A DNA stretch of 34,120 bases from Fischerella muscicola PCC 7414. Its GTDB lineage: Bacteria; Cyanobacteriota; Cyanobacteriia; Cyanobacteriales; Nostocaceae. The position numbers and the translations under genes are program-made. Below the pieces are notes generated by a model. That model saw only the letters and a list, made by a program, of their open reading frames with translations, was not told where the DNA came from and made no database searches. Positions 30,775 to 34,120 of the stretch are shown here, piece after piece (positions within the stretch are counted from its first letter, which is position 1; the number at the start of each line of letters is the position of its first letter). Where the stretch lies: the NCBI RefSeq assembly GCF_000317205.1, contig NZ_AJLK01000036.1, forward strand, positions 1 to 34,120. Reading direction: 5' to 3'.

Positions 30775-33747
30775 ATGAACCGAATTTTTCGCGTCATTGC
30801 ACTGCTGTTGGGTTTGTGGCTATTGTTTGAATTAGCCTCACGTCTGGTGGCAGAAATTCTGTGGTTTGATGAAGTTGGATATTTACAAGAATTTCTGTTG
30901 CGCTTACAGACACAACTGGGATTGGGTGCGATCGCTTTTTTGCTCTCAATCAGTTTTTTACTCAGTAATTTGGTTATAGCCAATCGCCTCAAGCACCCCT
31001 CTGGGAAGATGGGGAGGGGGGATACGGAGAGTATGGATGAAAGATTCTCTGCTTCTTCCCCGCGTCTCCCTATCTCCACGTCTTCTGAAACTGCACAGCG
31101 TCTTCCTATCTCCACATCTTCTACTCTGAAGCTACGCTTACTCATCCCAGCAGTGGTGGGACTGAGTGCATTAGCAGGAGTGGTTCTGATTTACTACGCC
31201 CAGACAGCTTTTGACTTGTGGTTTGTCAATATCAAACTCCCCATCTTATCTTGGCAATTACCACCCCTGTTGCAGTTTTTTTCACAACTTTACCGTTCAG
31301 AAGAAATACGTATACCTGCTGTTAATGCGGGTTTGTTAGTGGTTTTAACCATTGCAATTTTAATTAATCATCAGTTTTGGTTAAAAGCGATCGCCCTATT
31401 GATTAGCTTACTATTAGCGTTTTTGCTATCTGCGCGTTGGGTGACGGTTTTACAATTTTTCCAAGCTACAAGTTTTAACAGTACAGACCCTCTTTTTCAG
31501 AGAGATATTAGTTTTTATGTATTTTCCCTACCGATTTGGGAACTATTGAAATTTTGGTTATTAGGAATTTTTGTATACAGTCTTGCTTCCGTATCGTTAA
31601 TTTATCTGCGTTCGTCTAATAGTTTGAGTGAGGGGTGGTTTCCTGGGTTTTCTGTACCACAGCGACTTCATTTAAATGCCTTAACAAGTTTGCTCATGCT
31701 GGCGGTAGGTTTGCACTATTGGTTGTTACGCTACGAACTTTTATACTCCAAAAGTGGATTTAACTTTGGTGCTAGCTACACAGAGGTCAAGGTACAGCTA
31801 CCAATTTATACAGGACTGAGTGTCTTGGCTGTGGCGATCGCAGTTTACTTATTGTGGCGAATATATATTTTATCCAAACGCAAAAAAACTAGATTAAGAC
31901 CGATTCCTTTTCCACGCCAATTAGTCTACTTACTTGCATTGTATGTAGCATTCGCGGGGCTTTCTGGTGAAATTTTGCCCACAATTGTACAGCGCTTGGT
32001 TGTCCAGCCCAATGAATTAGCCCAGGAAAGACCCTACATTGCCCGCACCATTGCCCTGACCCGCAAAGCATTTAAATTAGATGCTATTGATGCCGAAACT
32101 TTTGACCCACGAGGTCAATTGACAGCAGCTGAGTTAAAAGAAAATCAACAAACAATTCGTAATATCCGTTTGTGGGACAGCCGTCCCCTTCTACAAACTA
32201 ACCGTCAATTACAACAAATTCGACCATATTACAAATTTCCTGGTGCTGATATTGACCGCTATACGTTGTTGCGCGACATCGAAAATCAAACAACAGAATA
32301 CCAACAAACTATTATCGCAGCACGAGAACTAGATTACGGTGATGTTCCCCAGCAGGCACAGACTTGGATAAATAAACATTTAATTTATACTCATGGCTAC
32401 GGTTTTACACTTAGCCCAGTCAATGTGGTTGGCCCTGGTGGATTACCTTATTACTATGTCAAAGATATTGGTGTAGAAGATACACGTAGCCAAGGTTCAT
32501 TGCAAATCACCACAGATGAAATTCGTGCCAGCATTCCCATTAACCAACCACGCATTTATTACGGAGAAATTACTGATACTTACGTGATGACGGGGACAAA
32601 AACCCAAGAATTAGATTATCCCAGTGGTAACGAAAATGTCTATAACGTCTACGATGGGCGGGGTGGGATATCTATTGGTGCAATGTGGCGGCGCTTGCTG
32701 TTTGCTCAGTATCTTAAAGATTGGCAAATGCTGCTGACACGTAATTTCACTCCCCAAACCAAGTTATTATTTCGCCGCACTATTCGAGATCGGGTACAGG
32801 CGATCGCGCCTTTTTTACGTTTTGACAGTGATCCCTATTTAGTGGCTGCAAGTGGAGGAGGGACAACTCTTACAGGTCAGCCTACAGACCTTTATTGGAT
32901 AATTGACGCATATACTGTAAGCGATCGCTATCCCTATTCTGACCCTGGTAAAAATTCATTTAACTATATTCGTAATTCCGTCAAAATTGTTGTGGATGCC
33001 TACAATGGTACGGTTGATTTCTATGTAGCTGACCCCACAGATCCAGTAATTACTACTCTAGGGAAAATTTTCCCACAAATGCTTAAACCTCTGCAAACGA
33101 TGCCAGTTGCACTCCGCAGTCACATCCGCTATCCAGGAGACTTTTTTAGGGTTCAATCAGAACGGTTGCTGACTTATCACATGACCGATCCGCAGGTATT
33201 TTACAACCGAGAAGACTTGTGGGAGATACCAACAGAAATTTATGGTAGCGAACAGCGATCAGTAGAGCCTTACTATCTGATCATGAAGTTACCAAAAGCA
33301 GAGACAGAAGAGTTTATTTTACTGTTACCTTTTAAGCCAAACCAACGTGCAAATTTAATTGCATGGCTGGCAGCACGTTCTGATGGAGAGAACTACGGCA
33401 GATTATTACTATATGAATTTCCCAAACAACTATTAGTTTATGGAACTCAACAAATCGAGGCATTAATTAACCAAGATCCAGTAATTTCTCAACAGATTTC
33501 CCTATGGAATCGTGAAGGTTCAAAAGCAATTCAAGGAAATCTTTTAGTAATTCCTATTGAACAATCTCTTTTGTATGTTGAACCATTATATTTGGAAGCA
33601 GAACAAAATAGCCTGCCAACGTTTGTAGCAGTAATTGTTACCTACGAAAATCGAATTGTGATGGCAGAAACTTTAGAACAAGCATTGACTGCAATCTTTC
33701 AGCTAGAACAACCAGCTGCACCGACGATTATTCGCCCAGTGGAGTGA
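30775..33747 (+). CDS. UPF0182 family membrane protein (990 aa)
   Basis: A large membrane protein of the UPF0182 (COG1615) family, function unknown. I place the start at [15 protein letters not shown] (ATG at 30775) because the frame's 16 upstream codons translate a repeat-derived stretch. About seven hydrophobic helices lie in the first ~400 residues. The long C-terminal part is soluble ([81 protein letters not shown]), as conserved in the family. Residues ~73-116, between the second and third helices, are an unusual polar insert coming from an intergenic-type repeat that keeps the frame. The gene seems intact. It ends shortly before the group II intron end. Confidence 0.9.
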   Translation: MNRIFRVIALLLGLWLLFELASRLVAEILWFDEVGYLQEFLLRLQTQLGLGAIAFLLSISFLLSNLVIANRLKHPSGKMGRGDTESMDERFSASSPRLPISTSSETAQRLPISTSSTLKLRLLIPAVVGLSALAGVVLIYYAQTAFDLWFVNIKLPILSWQLPPLLQFFSQLYRSEEIRIPAVNAGLLVVLTIAILINHQFWLKAIALLISLLLAFLLSARWVTVLQFFQATSFNSTDPLFQRDISFYVFSLPIWELLKFWLLGIFVYSLASVSLIYLRSSNSLSEGWFPGFSVPQRLHLNALTSLLMLAVGLHYWLLRYELLYSKSGFNFGASYTEVKVQLPIYTGLSVLAVAIAVYLLWRIYILSKRKKTRLRPIPFPRQLVYLLALYVAFAGLSGEILPTIVQRLVVQPNELAQERPYIARTIALTRKAFKLDAIDAETFDPRGQLTAAELKENQQTIRNIRLWDSRPLLQTNRQLQQIRPYYKFPGADIDRYTLLRDIENQTTEYQQTIIAARELDYGDVPQQAQTWINKHLIYTHGYGFTLSPVNVVGPGGLPYYYVKDIGVEDTRSQGSLQITTDEIRASIPINQPRIYYGEITDTYVMTGTKTQELDYPSGNENVYNVYDGRGGISIGAMWRRLLFAQYLKDWQMLLTRNFTPQTKLLFRRTIRDRVQAIAPFLRFDSDPYLVAASGGGTTLTGQPTDLYWIIDAYTVSDRYPYSDPGKNSFNYIRNSVKIVVDAYNGTVDFYVADPTDPVITTLGKIFPQMLKPLQTMPVALRSHIRYPGDFFRVQSERLLTYHMTDPQVFYNREDLWEIPTEIYGSEQRSVEPYYLIMKLPKAETEEFILLLPFKPNQRANLIAWLAARSDGENYGRLLLYEFPKQLLVYGTQQIEALINQDPVISQQISLWNREGSKAIQGNLLVIPIEQSLLYVEPLYLEAEQNSLPTFVAVIVTYENRIVMAETLEQALTAIFQLEQPAAPTIIRPVE
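31063..31122 (+). repeat. 24-bp direct repeat inside the UPF0182 coding region
   Basis: Units at 31063-31086 and 31099-31122 (cgtct(c/t)cctatctccac) differ at two positions and are 36 bases apart, a multiple of three. They code for [12 protein letters not shown]-like and [11 protein letters not shown]-like residues. The whole polar insert (30991-31124) looks like low-complexity intergenic DNA captured in frame. Confidence 0.75.
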
Positions 33748-33895
33748 AAGCATTAGGAGGGGCAATCACACATAGTAGAAACAGCGATCGCTCTCCCAAA
33801 GATGTTCGGAGCGTTGTGGGTTGTCCAATAAATCGGCTATTTGTTCCAGAAATGAGCGGGTAAGGTTTGAGGGTCGCCCCTCGCCCCTCCCCTAA

Positions 33896-33929
33896 GAACC
33901 GTGCGTGACTGTTACCAATCACACGGCTC
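33896..33929 (-). ncRNA. Group II intron domain V
   Basis: The 34-base structure has the family's AGC triad and an 8-bp closing helix GAGCCGUG/CACGGUUC (one G-U pair). This hairpin is the catalytic core of the ribozyme. The stop codon of the intron ORF (33912-33914) lies inside it. Confidence 0.88.
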
Positions 33930-34120
33930 AAGCCTTACTTCAAGCCATGTCTTGGATTTGGAATGTACCTGTTTGTGACACGGTGCGTGTAGATGCTGAA
34001 GGTTTTCTGTGTCGTCAGAACCGCCTTGAGCTACGGGTACTATATGATGGGTTTCTATTACAGCAGATTTCATCTGAGTGAGGTACAGAAGAACCTCACC
34101 CGCGCTACGCGCACTCTCCC
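33912..34120 (-). CDS. Group II intron-encoded protein, C-terminal HNH part (5' end outside window)
   Basis: The minus-strand frame is open from the window edge to TAA at 33912-33914. The last ~48 residues read QMKSAVIETHHIVPVAQGG, then SDDTENLQHLHAPCHKQVHSKSK, an HNH endonuclease signature (HH, N and HxxxCH), as found at the C-terminus of intron-encoded reverse transcriptase/maturases. A cysteine pair expected before the HH is not seen. That region (about 34055-34115) is instead occupied by a small palindromic repeat (gtgaggt / acctcac), so the protein may be damaged. The stop codon overlaps the intron's domain V, while in most introns the ORF ends earlier. The reverse transcriptase part, if present, is outside the window. 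Confidence 0.75.
   Translation of the reverse strand, partial: ESARSAGEVLLYLTQMKSAVIETHHIVPVAQGGSDDTENLQHLHAPCHKQVHSKSKTWLEVRLEPCDW

Larger units (their letters stand above)
33858..34120 (-). mobile_element. Group II intron, 3' end (continues beyond the window)
   Basis: On the minus strand a 34-base catalytic domain V lies at 33896-33929: GAGCCGTG pairs with CACGGTTC, the AGC triad is at positions 2-4, and the upper stem has a short loop. It is followed by a domain VI-like hairpin (GAGGG-GCGA-CCCTC with a lower stem) ending near 33858, where the intron 3' splice site should be. The reading frame upstream encodes the C-terminal part of an HNH-type maturase. Only this end is in the window; the 5' end is beyond 34120. 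Confidence 0.85.

Noticed and set aside
1-34120. tRNA or rRNA genes
   Set aside because: I looked for the T-arm consensus and acceptor stems and for rRNA landmarks and saw none; a covariance-model search would be decisive.

Overview
The window reads as chromosomal DNA of a filamentous, probably heterocyst-forming cyanobacterium (Nostocales or a close relative). The basis is the very frequent HIP1 octamer gcgatcgc, abundant short heptamer repeats between genes, and cyanobacterial protein families: NB-ARC-type WD40 tail, zinc-ribbon Ser/Thr kinase, Uma2, DUF6761-like protein, bifunctional FBPase/SBPase (GlpX), UPF0182 and glutamyl-tRNA reductase. Genus cannot be fixed from the sequence alone.

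Layout. 1-926 is the 3' end of a WD40 protein. 1039-2348 carries a small conserved protein and a stress-type SDR on the minus strand. 3022-9383 carries, on the plus strand, a PGM1-like ATP-grasp ligase, a membrane-anchored kinase flanked by a perfect 33-bp inverted repeat, a secreted pentapeptide-repeat protein and an M20 amidohydrolase. 9384-10448 is an accessory patch between two 84-bp direct repeats. It holds a transposase remnant, a Phd/YefM antitoxin and a RelE-type toxin broken by a stop codon. 10414-15389 (minus) has an AlkA-like glycosylase, a short ORF overlapping its start, a lipoprotein, a frameshifted Uma2, a CbiO-like ABC ATPase and MnmE. 15439-16487 is a second accessory patch: a 134-bp MITE-like element with a 10-bp target duplication, IS200/IS605-like end hairpins, and a small ribbon-helix-helix gene with a palindrome over its start. 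16488-24867 mixes small proteins, a second Uma2, a membrane protein, an ABC ATPase, an OmpR-type regulator with an altered acidic pocket, a monothiol glutaredoxin next to BolA, an exported protein and a subtilisin-like protease with a P domain. 24867-25392 is a long tandem-repeat tract. 25398-27892 (minus) carries an acyltransferase, TadA, GrxC and a small membrane protein. 28122-33747 (plus) carries glpX with a striking leader stem, hemA and a UPF0182 protein. The right edge holds the 3' end of a group II intron on the minus strand.

How the genes work together. Most of the window is housekeeping and does not form one pathway. Local functional pairs are grxD with bolA (iron-sulfur or redox signalling), glpX (Calvin cycle) followed by hemA (tetrapyrrole synthesis), and mnmE with tadA nearby (tRNA modification of wobble positions). 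The most distinctive signals are non-coding: the glpX leader hairpin covering its SD and start, the MITE with its long target duplication, the 84-bp repeat that copies the 3' end of the glycosylase gene around a decayed toxin-antitoxin locus, and the inverted repeat around the kinase. I do not see a complete, clearly new multi-gene system.
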